Positions 9,252-18,790 of a stretch of DNA of 64,000 nucleotides are shown here, piece by piece. The notes beneath the pieces were generated by a model, which saw only the letters and a program-made list of their open reading frames with translations, had not been told where the DNA came from and made no database searches. Origin of the DNA: Pseudomonas beijingensis (GTDB taxonomy: Bacteria > Pseudomonadota > Gammaproteobacteria > Pseudomonadales > Pseudomonadaceae); the NCBI RefSeq assembly GCF_030687295.1, contig NZ_CP117425.1:3786001-3850000 (forward strand), read 5' to 3'. The position numbers were made by a program, and so were the translations under genes. Every line of letters begins with the position of its first letter. The first letter of the stretch is position 1.

Positions 9252-10327
9252 CGACGCCTCCGCAAGCGCAGGCGCTTGAGCCGCTGGCGCCACTCGGTGT
9301 GTTGGGCCGGCCGGAACAGTGCTTGGTTGAGCAGGCGTTGCAGCGGATTGTCCGGCCAGCGCGCCCGGGCCACCAGCAACATGCTCAACAGCAGCGCAAC
9401 GGCCAGGGGCCAGTGATACAGCGCCAGGGCAGGGCGCGCCTGGGTCGGTTGCTGGGTCACCGGTTCGAGCTGGTCGAGGGTGGTCTTGATCGCCAGCAAT
9501 TGCTCACCATCCTGGGCCCGAAAATAGCGACCGCCCGTGACCTGGGCAATGTCCTTGAGGGTCGGTTCGTCGAGGTCCAGGCTCGGGTTGACGCCGAGGA
9601 AGCCTGCGGTGCCGCTTTGCTCCGGGTCGGCACCGATGCCGATCGGGTAGATTTTCACGCCCTCATCGGCGGCCAGTTGCGCGGCGGTCAATGGATCGAT
9701 TTCGCCGCCGTTGTTGGCACCATCAGTGACCAGGATCAACACACGACTGTGGGCCGGACGTTGGCGCAGGCGCTTGAGGGCCAGGCCGATGGCATCGCCG
9801 ATGGCGGTGTTCTTGCCGGCGATGCCGATGCGCGCCTCGTCGAGCCAACGACGTACGGTGCGGCGGTCGAAGGTCAGCGGTGCCTGCAAATAGGCCTGGC
9901 TGCCGAACAGGATCAGGCCGACCCGGTCACCTTCGCGGCCTTCGAGAAAATCCCCGAGCATGTGCTGGACCAGCGCGAGGCGGCTGACCTCTTCGTCCTT
10001 CCACTGCATGTCGGGAAAGTCCATGGAGCCCGAGACGTCCACCGCCACCAGCAGGTCGCGACCGCTGGCGGCAATGGGCAGCGGTTCTCCCAGCCACTGC
10101 GGCCGGGCGGCGGCGATCAGCAACAGCAGCCAGAGCAGGATAAAGGGCGCTTGTTGTCGCCAGGTCGGCAGATTGGCCCGGGCCCGACGGCCCACCAGGC
10201 CTTCCAGGTCGTCGAGGAAACTGACCTTGAGCGCCGGCTCACCGCTGTCGGCCGCCGGCAGCACCAGGCGCATCAGCCAGGGCAGCGGCAACAGGGCGAA
10301 CACCCACGGCCAGGCGAATTCAAACAT
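9248..10327 (-). CDS. batA: VWA domain membrane protein BatA
   Basis: A 359-residue protein with hydrophobic helices near residues 5-25 and 60-75, a von Willebrand A domain, and a C-terminal helix. The metal-ion-dependent adhesion site is intact: DVSGSMD at about 97-103, a later Thr and the distal DGANN motif. This contrasts with the degenerate site in the next gene. It overlaps the DUF4381 gene by 8 bp and the batB-type gene by 4 bp, so the operon is tightly coupled. The role is inferred: a membrane partner for the MoxR ATPase in chaperone-like or envelope-stress functions. Confidence 0.9.
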   Translation of the reverse strand: MFEFAWPWVFALLPLPWLMRLVLPAADSGEPALKVSFLDDLEGLVGRRARANLPTWRQQAPFILLWLLLLIAAARPQWLGEPLPIAASGRDLLVAVDVSGSMDFPDMQWKDEEVSRLALVQHMLGDFLEGREGDRVGLILFGSQAYLQAPLTFDRRTVRRWLDEARIGIAGKNTAIGDAIGLALKRLRQRPAHSRVLILVTDGANNGGEIDPLTAAQLAADEGVKIYPIGIGADPEQSGTAGFLGVNPSLDLDEPTLKDIAQVTGGRYFRAQDGEQLLAIKTTLDQLEPVTQQPTQARPALALYHWPLAVALLLSMLLVARARWPDNPLQRLLNQALFRPAQHTEWRQRLKRLRLRRRR

Positions 10328-10814
10328 GTTTGCGGATCCAGATTTCCACCGCCTGGGTCAGGCCGGCGATGGCTTTGTCATCGAGCTTGCATTCGGGCTT
10401 GTAGGCGCCTTCCACCAGTACCATCCAGCGTGTCAGGCCGGCGGCCGGGCAACGGTTATCCAGGAAGGCCAGCCATTTGCGCCCGTTGAGGGTGTGGCTC
10501 TGGCTGTAGGGGTAGTGGTTGCGACACAGGCGCTTGAGCAGCCCGTTAAGTTGCTGCAACCAGGCACCGGCCGGGGCGCCGTCGTAGGGCTTGGGCAGCC
10601 GGGCGAGTTCGGCCAGGGCGGCCAGGCGCACCGGGTCCAGGGGTTGCTCGCTGCGGTCGGTGATGCGCTTGGCGGGAATGAACCGGCGCAATTGCCACAG
10701 CCCCAGGCCGAGCAAGGGCAACATCACCAGCAGCAACCACCAGCCCGGCGCGGGCGGCCAGAAGCCGATGGGCGGTGGCGCCATCAGCGGCTGCAATTGA
10801 TCGAGACTGCTCAT
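10320..10814 (-). CDS. DUF4381 family membrane protein
   Basis: A 164-residue protein with one strong transmembrane helix (PGWWLLLVMLPLLGLGLWQL, about residues 26-45) after a proline-rich start, then a basic helical cytoplasmic domain. DUF4381 proteins are standard members of MoxR/DUF58/Bat operons; no biochemical activity is known. The start overlaps the DUF58 stop by 4 bp (10811-10814) and the stop overlaps batA by 8 bp. Confidence 0.85.
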   Translation of the reverse strand: MSSLDQLQPLMAPPPIGFWPPAPGWWLLLVMLPLLGLGLWQLRRFIPAKRITDRSEQPLDPVRLAALAELARLPKPYDGAPAGAWLQQLNGLLKRLCRNHYPYSQSHTLNGRKWLAFLDNRCPAAGLTRWMVLVEGAYKPECKLDDKAIAGLTQAVEIWIRKHV

Positions 10815-11756
10815 CGGCTTTTCCCGGCCCGCTTGGGGTTCAGGTATTCACGCAACTGCTCGACCATGTCGCCCTGGGTGCTCAGGGGCATCATCAGGAT
10901 TCGCAGTTTCTGCGCCAGCAGTTCCCAACGCGCCTGGCGGGCCTCGGCCTGGGCGCGATAGGCCTGGCGCAGTTCGAAATTCAGGGTATCGAGCTCCAGT
11001 TGGGCGTCGCGCTGGGCGAAACGCAGCAAGCCCGCGGCGGGCAAGGCGTGATCCAGCGGGTCTGACAGCGGCAGCAGCAACAAGTCGCAATGGCGCGACA
11101 GCAGGCTCAGTTGCTGCTCGGCGCTGTCGGACAGGGCACGTTCGTCGCAAATCACGATCACCAGGCTGCCGGGCCGCAGCACTTCCCGGGCCCGGCGCAG
11201 GGCGATGCCGAACGAGTCGCGGTCCGGCTCGCCCTCGGTGTGCAGTGACTGGTTGACCCGCACCAGCCGGTTGAGCAATTGCAACAGGCTCTGTTTGCTG
11301 CGTCGCGGCTTGACCTCGTAATGGGTGTTGTTGCCGAACACCAGGCCGCCGACCCGGTCGTTATGCCCCAGCGCGGCCCAGCCGATCAGGCTGGCGGCCT
11401 GGGCGGCGAGTACCGATTTGAACATCAGCCCCGAGCCGAAGAACAACCGATGGCTTTGCTCGATCATGATGAAGATCGGCCGCTCCCGTTCTTCGTGGAA
11501 CAGCTTGGTGTGGGGCTCCTGGGTCCGGGCGGTGACGCGCCAGTCAATGGTGCGTACGTCGTCGCCGGCCTGATAGACCCGCACCTGGTCGAAATCCACC
11601 CCGCGCCCGCGCAGCTTGGAGTGATGCAAGCCGATCAGCGGGCTGCGCTGGCCCGGTGTCGAGAACAGTTGCACCTCGCGCACGCGATGGCGCATCTCGA
11701 TCAGCTCCGAAAGGCTGACGCGGATGCCCGGTGCGGGCGCCAGGGGGGTTATTCAT
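10811..11756 (-). CDS. DUF58 domain protein (reading frame interrupted by 1-base insertion)
   Basis: The uninterrupted part starts at 11695 and gives 294 residues with the DUF58 hallmark VYQAGDDVRTIDWRVTARTQ and a following VWA-like fold. Upstream, the frame read as IRVSLSELIEM is DUF58-like but has no start codon before a TGA. The natural ATG at 11756 (MNNP...) is in the next frame. Removing one C from the six-C run (G-run 11743-11748 on the given strand) joins them into a protein starting MNNPLAPAPGIRVS, of about 314 residues, the normal family length. DUF58 proteins accompany MoxR ATPases; function is unknown. It lies 9 bp downstream of moxR in the same operon. Confidence 0.87.
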
Positions 11757-11765
11757 GACGCATGC

Positions 11766-12726
<961 letters not shown>

Positions 12727-12866
12727 CGGTGACTGTTCCTGGAAAGGGTGGCCCCAGGCGTTCGGATAACGCCGGGGCTGGGGGCGTTACTTTAATGCAT
12801 GGTAGGGGGTGGCGACTAACGGGATTTTGTCTGGTGTGCGGATTTGTGATCGGTTTGGAGTCATTT

Positions 12867-13153
12867 GTGGGAGCGGGCTTGCTCGCGAATAGGTCGACAC
12901 ATCCAGCAGCATCGTCTCAGACAGACCGCCATCGCGAGCAAGCTCGCTCCCACAGGGGATTGGCGGTGGACGCAGGATCAAGGAATGCCACAGATCCATT
13001 GTGGGAGCGAGCTTGCTCGCGAAGAGGTCGGCACATCCAGCATCGTCGTCTCAGGCAGACCGCCATCGCGAGCAAGCTCCCACAGGGGATTGGCGGCGGA
13101 CGCAGGAGCCAGGAACGCCACAGTTCCATTGTGGGAGCGAGCTTGCTCGCGAA
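12867..13153. repeat. Tandem array of REP-containing units of about 132 bp
   Basis: GTGGGAGCGAGCTTGCTCGC-type palindromes start at 12867, 13001 and 13131. Each of the first two is followed by the complementary arm about 65 bp later and by the same spacer (CACAGGGGATTGGCGG... CAGG... GCCACAG). The result is about 2.2 tandem copies of a 130-134-bp unit. These are Pseudomonas REP/BIME elements, not genes. The 12727-13494 interval (768 bp) otherwise holds the moxR promoter region and, from 13068, the first copy of the long direct repeat that runs into the RHS gene. Confidence 0.85.
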
Positions 13154-13646
13154 GAGGCCGGCACATCCAGCATCATCGTCTCAGGCATACGGTTTGGTTA
13201 GTTCTTTGCCTGGATGTCATTCAACCGCCACTTGACTACTGGCTTATCGACCAGTCCCTGCCAACGCCCATCGGCAACTATCGGGCCTTTGCGCAGGAAA
13301 AGCGGGAATGCCCGCGAGAGAAGTTATGGGGCGAGACGTTTGGTTCGCATTTAGGTGGCAAGCCCCCTCACCACAGGCGCGCGCGACCCTGAAATCAACT
13401 GGATGATCTATTACCTAACAGTTCTGCTAGTAGACAGCCGTTGAACCCATGTCGAGACTGAACACTGCTTGACGGACCCTCAGGAGCTTAGCCCATGGCC
13501 CCGTATAGCGATAATCTGCTCTGTCGTTATCACTACGATCCGTTGGACCGGCTTGTCGGCACGACACCGCTGAAGCAGAACGAACTTCAGCGCTTTTACT
13601 GCAAGAATCGACTGACCACGGAGATTCAGGGGCAAGTGCGGCGTTC
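13068..13646. repeat. Long direct repeat, copy A (579 bp)
   Basis: The repeat starts in a REP arm (GCGAGCAAGCTCCCACAGGG), passes through about 340 bp of non-coding leader and ends 152 bp inside the RHS gene at GTGCGGCGTTC. The same sequence recurs at 14869-15437 with few changes: a deletion of about a dozen bases in the TGACTACTGGCTTATCGACC stretch, a few extra As after CCCTGAA, and scattered substitutions. Confidence 0.95.
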
Positions 13647-14571
13647 GATTTTCCAGCAGGGCGACCAACTGCTGGCACAACAAGAACATCAGGGCGATAC
13701 TCTATTATTGGCCACCGACCAGCAGCGCTCAGTAGCGCAAACAGTTAGCCCCTATCAGCAGCTTCCCATCGTTTATTCACCTTACGGCCATCGTCCCGTT
13801 GAAAGTAATTTGCTCAGTTTGCTGGGCTTCAACGGCGAACGGTCGGATCCGTTAACCGGACATTATTGGTTGGGTAATGGTTATCGGACGTTTAACCCGG
13901 TGTTGATGCGCTTTAACAGCCCAGATAGTTGGAGTCCGTTTGGTAAAGGCGGGTTGAATGGATATGCGTATTGTTTGGGAGATCCGGTGAATCGGATGGA
14001 CCCGACTGGGCATGCGGGAATTTGGGGGAAGTTGAAATATATTGGGAGAAAACTTGGATTGCGAAAGTCACAGCGCGTAGTGGCTGCGCGCGCACCTGAA
14101 GCTGCAATGGCTGCCCCCGCGGGCCCAACTCGAAGGAATGATCGTGTTCGGGTTCGTAGGGCTTTCGAATCCAACCCTGTCACTCGATCTCGAGTGAATG
14201 GCCTTGTCCAGCTTAATACGCTTCAGGAATCTATTCCAAAGAAACCGGATACCTTCCTACTTCAACACCTGAGCCAAGCGAAACTCACCTCCGCAGATCA
14301 TGCCTTTTTAGTTAAAAATCATTCTCACGCTTGGGTTATGGCTCGCGTTAGAGAGTCTTCATTTATCAATTTTCAGAATCAATACAAAGCAGCCCAAAAC
14401 AGGGAACATTTCGCAGTGATGGCTAATCAAAACCTGCTTCCTGGAGTATTTAAGGCAGACCTTCCAGAGAATATTCAGAAAGCAATCAGGGATGCGGGCA
14501 CGTTACCCGCCGCAGAGGAAGCGCAACGGCACCGTCCAAGATTTGGAGTGCGTCTTCCACCGGTCGACTGA
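13495..14571 (+). CDS. Orphan RHS repeat-associated core protein with unknown C-terminal tip
   Basis: A 358-residue protein. Residues 1-170 are the C-terminal part of an RHS core: CRYHYDPLDRLVG, EIQGQV, LGFNGER, HYWLGNGYRTFNPVLMRFNS and the closing YAYCLGDPVNRMDPTG, the conserved border after which RHS proteins carry variable tips. The remaining ~190 residues are basic and unrecognised. Their DNA is only about 40-50% GC (for example 14161-14340), which suggests a transferred tip module. There is no N-terminal RHS shell, signal peptide, VgrG or PAAR gene nearby; such short orphan RHS genes are common in pseudomonads. An AGGAG ribosome site precedes the ATG. No obvious immunity gene follows. 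Whether the tip is toxic is unknown. Confidence 0.85.
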   Translation: MAPYSDNLLCRYHYDPLDRLVGTTPLKQNELQRFYCKNRLTTEIQGQVRRSIFQQGDQLLAQQEHQGDTLLLATDQQRSVAQTVSPYQQLPIVYSPYGHRPVESNLLSLLGFNGERSDPLTGHYWLGNGYRTFNPVLMRFNSPDSWSPFGKGGLNGYAYCLGDPVNRMDPTGHAGIWGKLKYIGRKLGLRKSQRVVAARAPEAAMAAPAGPTRRNDRVRVRRAFESNPVTRSRVNGLVQLNTLQESIPKKPDTFLLQHLSQAKLTSADHAFLVKNHSHAWVMARVRESSFINFQNQYKAAQNREHFAVMANQNLLPGVFKADLPENIQKAIRDAGTLPAAEEAQRHRPRFGVRLPPVD

Positions 14572-14868
14572 TTGTCGATACATTCGGCACGAGATCACGC
14601 AGGGCAATCATGCTACAACAGGGGCTTTTTCTTGCCCAAAAAGCCTCCATGGCTTCGGCTCTTGGACGAATGACCCGACCATCCATGCCCCCGCATTCGC
14701 CAGATCCACGGGCCGCTCCAGGCATATCGCTTTCGCGAGCAAGTCCGCTCCCACAGAGACTTGCGGTGAACACCGATTCCATGAACACCCGAGATCAGTG
14801 TGGGAGCCGAGCTTGCTCGCGATGACCGCGGCACCTTCAACTTCAATGCAACCTGACCCACCGCTTTT
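14572..14868. other. Non-coding stretch with REP arms and a remnant of the kguD 3' end
   Basis: No gene is seen. An 8-bp hairpin GGCTTTTT-CTTGCCC-AAAAAGCC lies at about 14632-14654. At about 14684-14722 the sequence GCCCCCGCATTCGCCAGATC closely matches the last codons of kguD (15439 onward, GCCCCCGCATTCACCAGATT) and continues similar for about 38 bp. Read on the minus strand it encodes ERPVDLANAGA, against ERPVNLVNAGA in kguD. It is followed by REP arms at about 14735-14755, 14800-14825 and 14866-14885. Confidence 0.7.
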
Positions 14869-15437
14869 GCGAGCAAGCTCCCACAGGGGATTGGCGGCGG
14901 ACGCAGGAGCCAGGAACGCCACAGTTCCATTGTGGGAGCGAGCTTGCTCGCGAAGAGTCCGGCACATCCAGCATCATCGTCTCAGGCATACGGTTTGGTT
15001 AGTTCTTTGCCTGGATGTCATTCAACAACCACTTGACTGCAGTCCCTGCCAACGCCCATCGGCAACTATCGGGCCTTTGCGCAGGAAAAGCGGAAATGCC
15101 CGCGAGAGAAGTTATGGGGCGAGACGTTTGGTTCGCATTTAGGTGGCAAGCCCCCTCGCCACAGGCGCGCGCGACCCTGAAAAAATCAACTGAATGGTCT
15201 ACTCCCTAACAGTTCTGCTAGTAGACAGCCGTTGAACCCACGTCGAGACTGAACACTGCTTGACGGACCCTCAGGAGCTTAGCCCATGGCCCCGTATAGC
15301 GATAATCTGCTCTGTCGTTATCACTACGATCCGTTGGACCGGCTTGTCGGCACGACACCGCTGAAGCAGAACGAACTTCAGCGCTTTTACTGCAAGAATC
15401 GACTGACCACGGAGATTCAGGGGCAAGTGCGGCGTTC
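14869..15437. repeat. Long direct repeat, copy B (569 bp)
   Basis: The second copy of the 13068-13646 sequence lies 1.8 kb downstream in the same orientation. It ends abruptly at GTGCGGCGTTC, where the next bases belong to the kguD 3' end. The final TC of the repeat is part of the kguD stop codon (15436-15438 read on the minus strand). The two copies frame the RHS gene. Confidence 0.95.
15286..15437 (+). pseudogene. Truncated RHS gene copy (first ~50 codons only)
   Basis: From the ATG at 15286 the first 50 residues are identical to those of the intact RHS gene at 13495 (MAPYSDNLLCRYHYDPLDRL through EIQGQVRRS). The homology stops at 15437, where the reading frame enters antisense kguD sequence and continues meaninglessly to 15585. 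It is a broken 5' fragment with its own intact ribosome-binding site and leader, probably left by recombination or cassette exchange. No function is expected. Confidence 0.9.
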
Positions 15438-16405
15438 ACGCCCCCGCATTCACCAGATTAACCGGCCGCTCCCCCGCCAATGCCGCCAACAGGTTGTCCA
15501 CCGCACAGCGCGCCATCGCTTCCCGGGTCTCGTGGGTGGCCGAGCCCATGTGCGGCGTCGCGACCACGTTGTCCATCTGCAATAGCGGCGAATCGGCATT
15601 CAAGGGTTCGCGCTCGAAGACATCCAGCCCCGCGCCACGGATCTGTTTGTTGCGCAGGGCCTCGATCAGCGCCGTTTCATCCACCACCTTGCCTCGGGAG
15701 ATGTTGATGAAGATGCTCTCGGGACGCATCTGCGCGAACGCTTGGGCACCGATCAGCCCTTGAGTCTCAGCGGTCAAGGGCAGGGTCAGGCAGATAAAGT
15801 CCGCCTGCCGCAGCAGCGTTTCGAGGCTGCAATAACGGGCGTTGAAACGTTGCTCGACCGCAGGCTTGGGCGAATGGCTGTGGTAGAGCACTGGCATGCC
15901 GAAGCCGAAGTGCCCGCGTTGGGCCAAGGCTTCGCCGATGCGCCCCATGCCGATGATACCCAAGGTCTTGCCATGGACGTCGGTGCCGAAATGCCGGGGG
16001 CCGATGCTCTGTTGCCAGCCGCCTTCGCGGACCAGATTGGCCAGTTCCACCACGCGCCGGGCGGTCGCCAGGATCAGGGCGAAACCGGTGTCTGCGGTGG
16101 TTTCGGTCAGCACGTCGGGGGTGTTGCTGAGCAGGATTCGGCGTTCGGTCAGGTAGTCGATGTCGTAGTTATCGACTCCAACCGAGACGCTGGCGATGGC
16201 TTGCAGGTTCGGCGCCAGGTCCAGCAGCGCCGCATCCAGCTTGAGGCTGGCGCCGAGCAGGCCGTGGGCGGTGGGGAGGGCGTCGCGCAGTTGCGCCAGG
16301 CCCTGGGCATCCAGGCGTTCGATGAGCGTGACTTGGGCCTGGGCTTGCAGGCGAGCCATCAATTGAGGTGACAGCGTTTTTGTACAACACCACGTGCTTT
16401 TTCAT
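15436..16405 (-). CDS. kguD: 2-ketogluconate-6-phosphate reductase KguD (1-base insertion near the start)
   Basis: A D-2-hydroxyacid dehydrogenase with Rossmann motif GIIGMGRIGEAL, catalytic Arg in NISRGKVVDE, Glu in FEREPL and His in ATPHMGS. As the last gene of the kgu operon it is assigned as the NAD(P)H-dependent reductase converting 2-keto-6-phosphogluconate to 6-phosphogluconate. The ATG at 16405 (MKKHVVLYK) is out of frame with the body. Removing one A from the five-A run (T-run 16377-16381) joins them into about 322 residues. If the run is real, translation would have to begin at 16362 (TTG/ATG) and lose 14 residues. The 3' end abuts the truncated RHS repeat, so its last residue may differ from the ancestral one. 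Confidence 0.9.
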
Positions 16406-16420
16406 GGGATGGGTCTCGAT

Positions 16421-17721
16421 TCAGGAACGGGCGGGCGCCGGGTGTGGCGTCGCGGGGTTGGAGACGTCCCGGTCGCTGGCGCCGGGCTTGAGGGCGAGGG
16501 TCAGCACCACCGAGAGCAGCAACGCGCCGCTCATCAACAGGAAGGACATGCCAGGGGAGCCGGTAGTGCCGTTGAGGTAGCCCACCAGGTACGAGCCGCC
16601 GAACGACCCCAGCGCGCCCATGCTGTTGATCAAGGCCATGGCGCCGCCAGCGACGTTGGCCGGGAGGATTTCCGGAACGATGGCGAAGAACGGACCGTAG
16701 GGCGCGTACATGCAAGCGCCGGCGACCACCAGCAAACCATAGGACCACCAGAAGTGCTCGGCCCCCAGCAGGTAAGAGGCGTAGAACGCGATGGAGGCGA
16801 TCAGCAGCGGCGGCCAGACAAAACGCTTGCGCTTCTGCGCGCCTTGTCCGACGCCCAGGACACCACCAGCATGCCGATCACCGCCGCCAGGTACGGCAAG
16901 GACGACAGCCACCCGGCCTCGACCATGTTCATCTGCAAGCCGGCCTTGAGGATCGACGGCAACCACAGCACAAACCCGTAGACGCCGATGCTCCAGCAGA
17001 AAAACTGCAACGCCAGGATGATCACCTTGGGTGAACGGAAGGCTTCGGCGTAGTTCTTCACCGCCTTGATGCCGACCTGTTCGGCCGCCAAGGCACTTTC
17101 CAGGTCGTGTTTTTCCTGGTCGCTGAGCCACTTGGCCTGGGCCGGACGATCATCGGCCAGGCGCCACCAGATAAAGGCCCAGAGCACCGCCGGCAGGCCT
17201 TCGATGATGAACATCCAGCGCCAGTCGAATTGCTGCACCAGGTAACCCGAGACCACGGACATCCACAGCATGGTCACCGGGTTGCCGAGGATCAGGAAGG
17301 TATTGGCGCGCGAGCGTTCGGCCCGGGTGAACCAGTGGCACAGGTACACCAGCATCGCCGGCATGACGGCGGCCTCGACTACCCCGAGCATGAAGCGGAT
17401 CACGATCAGCCAGTAAGCGTTGGAGACCACGCCTGTCAGGGTGGCCAGCGAACCCCAGAGGATCAGGCTGACGAAGATCAGCTTCTTCACGCTGTGCTTT
17501 TGCGCGTAGATCGCCCCCGGGACCTGAAAGAAAAAGTAGCCGAGGAAAAACAGTGCGCCCAGCAGCGACGAGAGTCCTGGGGTGATCATCAGGTCTTCGG
17601 CCATGCCCGAGGCGGCGGCAAAGCCATAGTTGGCACGGTCGAGGTAGGCCAGGCTGTAGGTGATGAAGACGATGGGCATGATGTACCACCAGCGGCGGGT
17701 GGCGAGGTTGAGCGTTTGCAT
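16421..17721 (-). CDS. kguT: 2-ketogluconate transporter KguT, MFS/ACS family (frameshifted)
   Basis: The N-terminal ~295 residues start at the ATG 17721 (MQTLNLATRRWW) and show the major facilitator fold with LDRANYGFAAASGM in helix 1. The C-terminal part (KRKRFVWPPLLIASIAF to the tail at 16421) is in another frame. The switch lies at GCGCGC, 16836-16843, and needs a 2-base removal or 1-base addition, giving about 430 residues, normal for anion:cation symporter MFS proteins. In the kgu operon it should import 2-ketogluconate across the inner membrane. The gap to kguK (17722-17807) carries part of a REP pair. This is the only break in the window that is not an obvious single-base homopolymer gain. 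Confidence 0.88.
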
Positions 17722-17780
17722 GTCGTTGACTCCTGAGCTTGTTGTTTTTGTTGCAGCAGGTGCGTTTGTGGTGGCTTCAA

Positions 17781-17842
17781 TCGCGAGCAAGCTCGCTCCC
17801 ACAGGGGTTAACTCGACCCTATGTGGGAGCGAGCTTGCTCGC
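17781..17842. repeat. REP pair between kguK and kguT
   Basis: The inverted arms TCGCGAGCAAGCTCGCTCCC and GGGAGCGAGCTTGCTCGCGG form a strong hairpin. One arm overlaps the 3' end of the restored kguK frame, so the last residues of KguK and its stop lie in REP sequence. Such an intra-operon palindrome can change relative expression of the flanking genes. Confidence 0.85.
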
Positions 17843-18790
17843 GGTCGACGGTTTCAAATTCAGCCAATAACTCAAGGCGCGTCGGCAACCCTTCCATATC
17901 CCCACGGCTCTGCACCGCGCGGCTGCCAAATCCAGTTGGCGCGCTGCACGGCCTCGGGGATGGCGCGGCCTTCGAGCAATGCGCTGATCAGGCCGACGGC
18001 GAAGCCATCCCCGGCGCCCACGGTGTCCACCACCTGGGCCACCGGCACGCCGGCGATGACGCCTTCGTCCTGCGGCGTGCGGTAATAGGCGCCGTCCGCG
18101 CCGAGCTTGATCACGACGATTTCGGCGCCTTGGTCCAAGTAGAACGCGGCGATGTCAGCCGGATCGTCGAAACCAGTCAGCAGCCGGCCTTCGCCAAGCC
18201 CCGGCAAGACCCAGTGGGGCGAGGGCGGCGAGGCGATTGATTTCGGTGATCATCATCGCCTCGCTGCGCCATAGGCTCGGCCTCAGGTTCGGGTCGAACG
18301 ACAGGCTGCGGCCGGCCTCGCGCACGCGGCTCATCAATTCAAAGGACATTTCGCGGGCCGTGACCGACAGCGCCGGGACGATGCCAGTGGCGTGCAAGTG
18401 ACGCGCTTCAAGCAACGCTGGGGCGATGGAGTCGATCGACAAATGACTGGCCGCCGAGCCGCGCCGGAAATACTCGACTTGCGGGTCGCTGCCATCGACG
18501 GTACGAGATTTGAACTGAAAGCCGGTGGGGTGCTCCGGGTCGACCGCCACGTGACGACAATCCAGGCCTTCGTTTTCCAGCGTCTGTGTCACGAAGCGCC
18601 CCAGTGAATCGGCGCCGACCCGGCTCAGCCACGCCACCTTGAAGCCCAGCCGCGAAAGCCCAATGGCCACGTTACTGTCGGCTCCGGCGATGCGTTTGTG
18701 AAACTGGTCGACGCTGGCCAGGTCACCGTGCTGATCCGCTACCAGCATCGCCATGGTTTCGCCGAACGACAGCACATCGAATTCAGACAT
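17808..18790 (-). CDS. kguK: 2-ketogluconate kinase KguK, PfkB family (two 1-base insertions)
   Basis: A PfkB/ribokinase sugar kinase. The start [16 protein letters not shown] (ATG 18790) overlaps the kguE stop by 8 bp, and the C-terminal signature [12 protein letters not shown] includes the catalytic Asp. It should phosphorylate 2-ketogluconate to 2-keto-6-phosphogluconate. The frame breaks first at the G-run 18216-18219 (expected [13 protein letters not shown]) and again at the A-run 17928-17930 (expected [16 protein letters not shown]). Removing one base at each restores about 326 residues ending inside the REP at 17808; without the second correction translation stops at 17872. Both errors are +1 in short homopolymers, so the gene is probably intact in the organism. 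Confidence 0.9.

Noticed and set aside
12867..13153. CRISPR-like regularly spaced repeats
   Set aside because: The repeated words are Pseudomonas REP palindromes with conserved spacers of the same sequence, and no cas gene is present.
13495..14571. RHS gene as a type VI secretion effector
   Set aside because: No VgrG, PAAR, EagR chaperone or T6SS gene is nearby and the protein lacks the RHS shell.
13495..15437. Mobile genetic element with integrase or transposase
   Set aside because: Direct repeats are present but no recombinase, terminal inverted repeats or tRNA attachment site could be seen.
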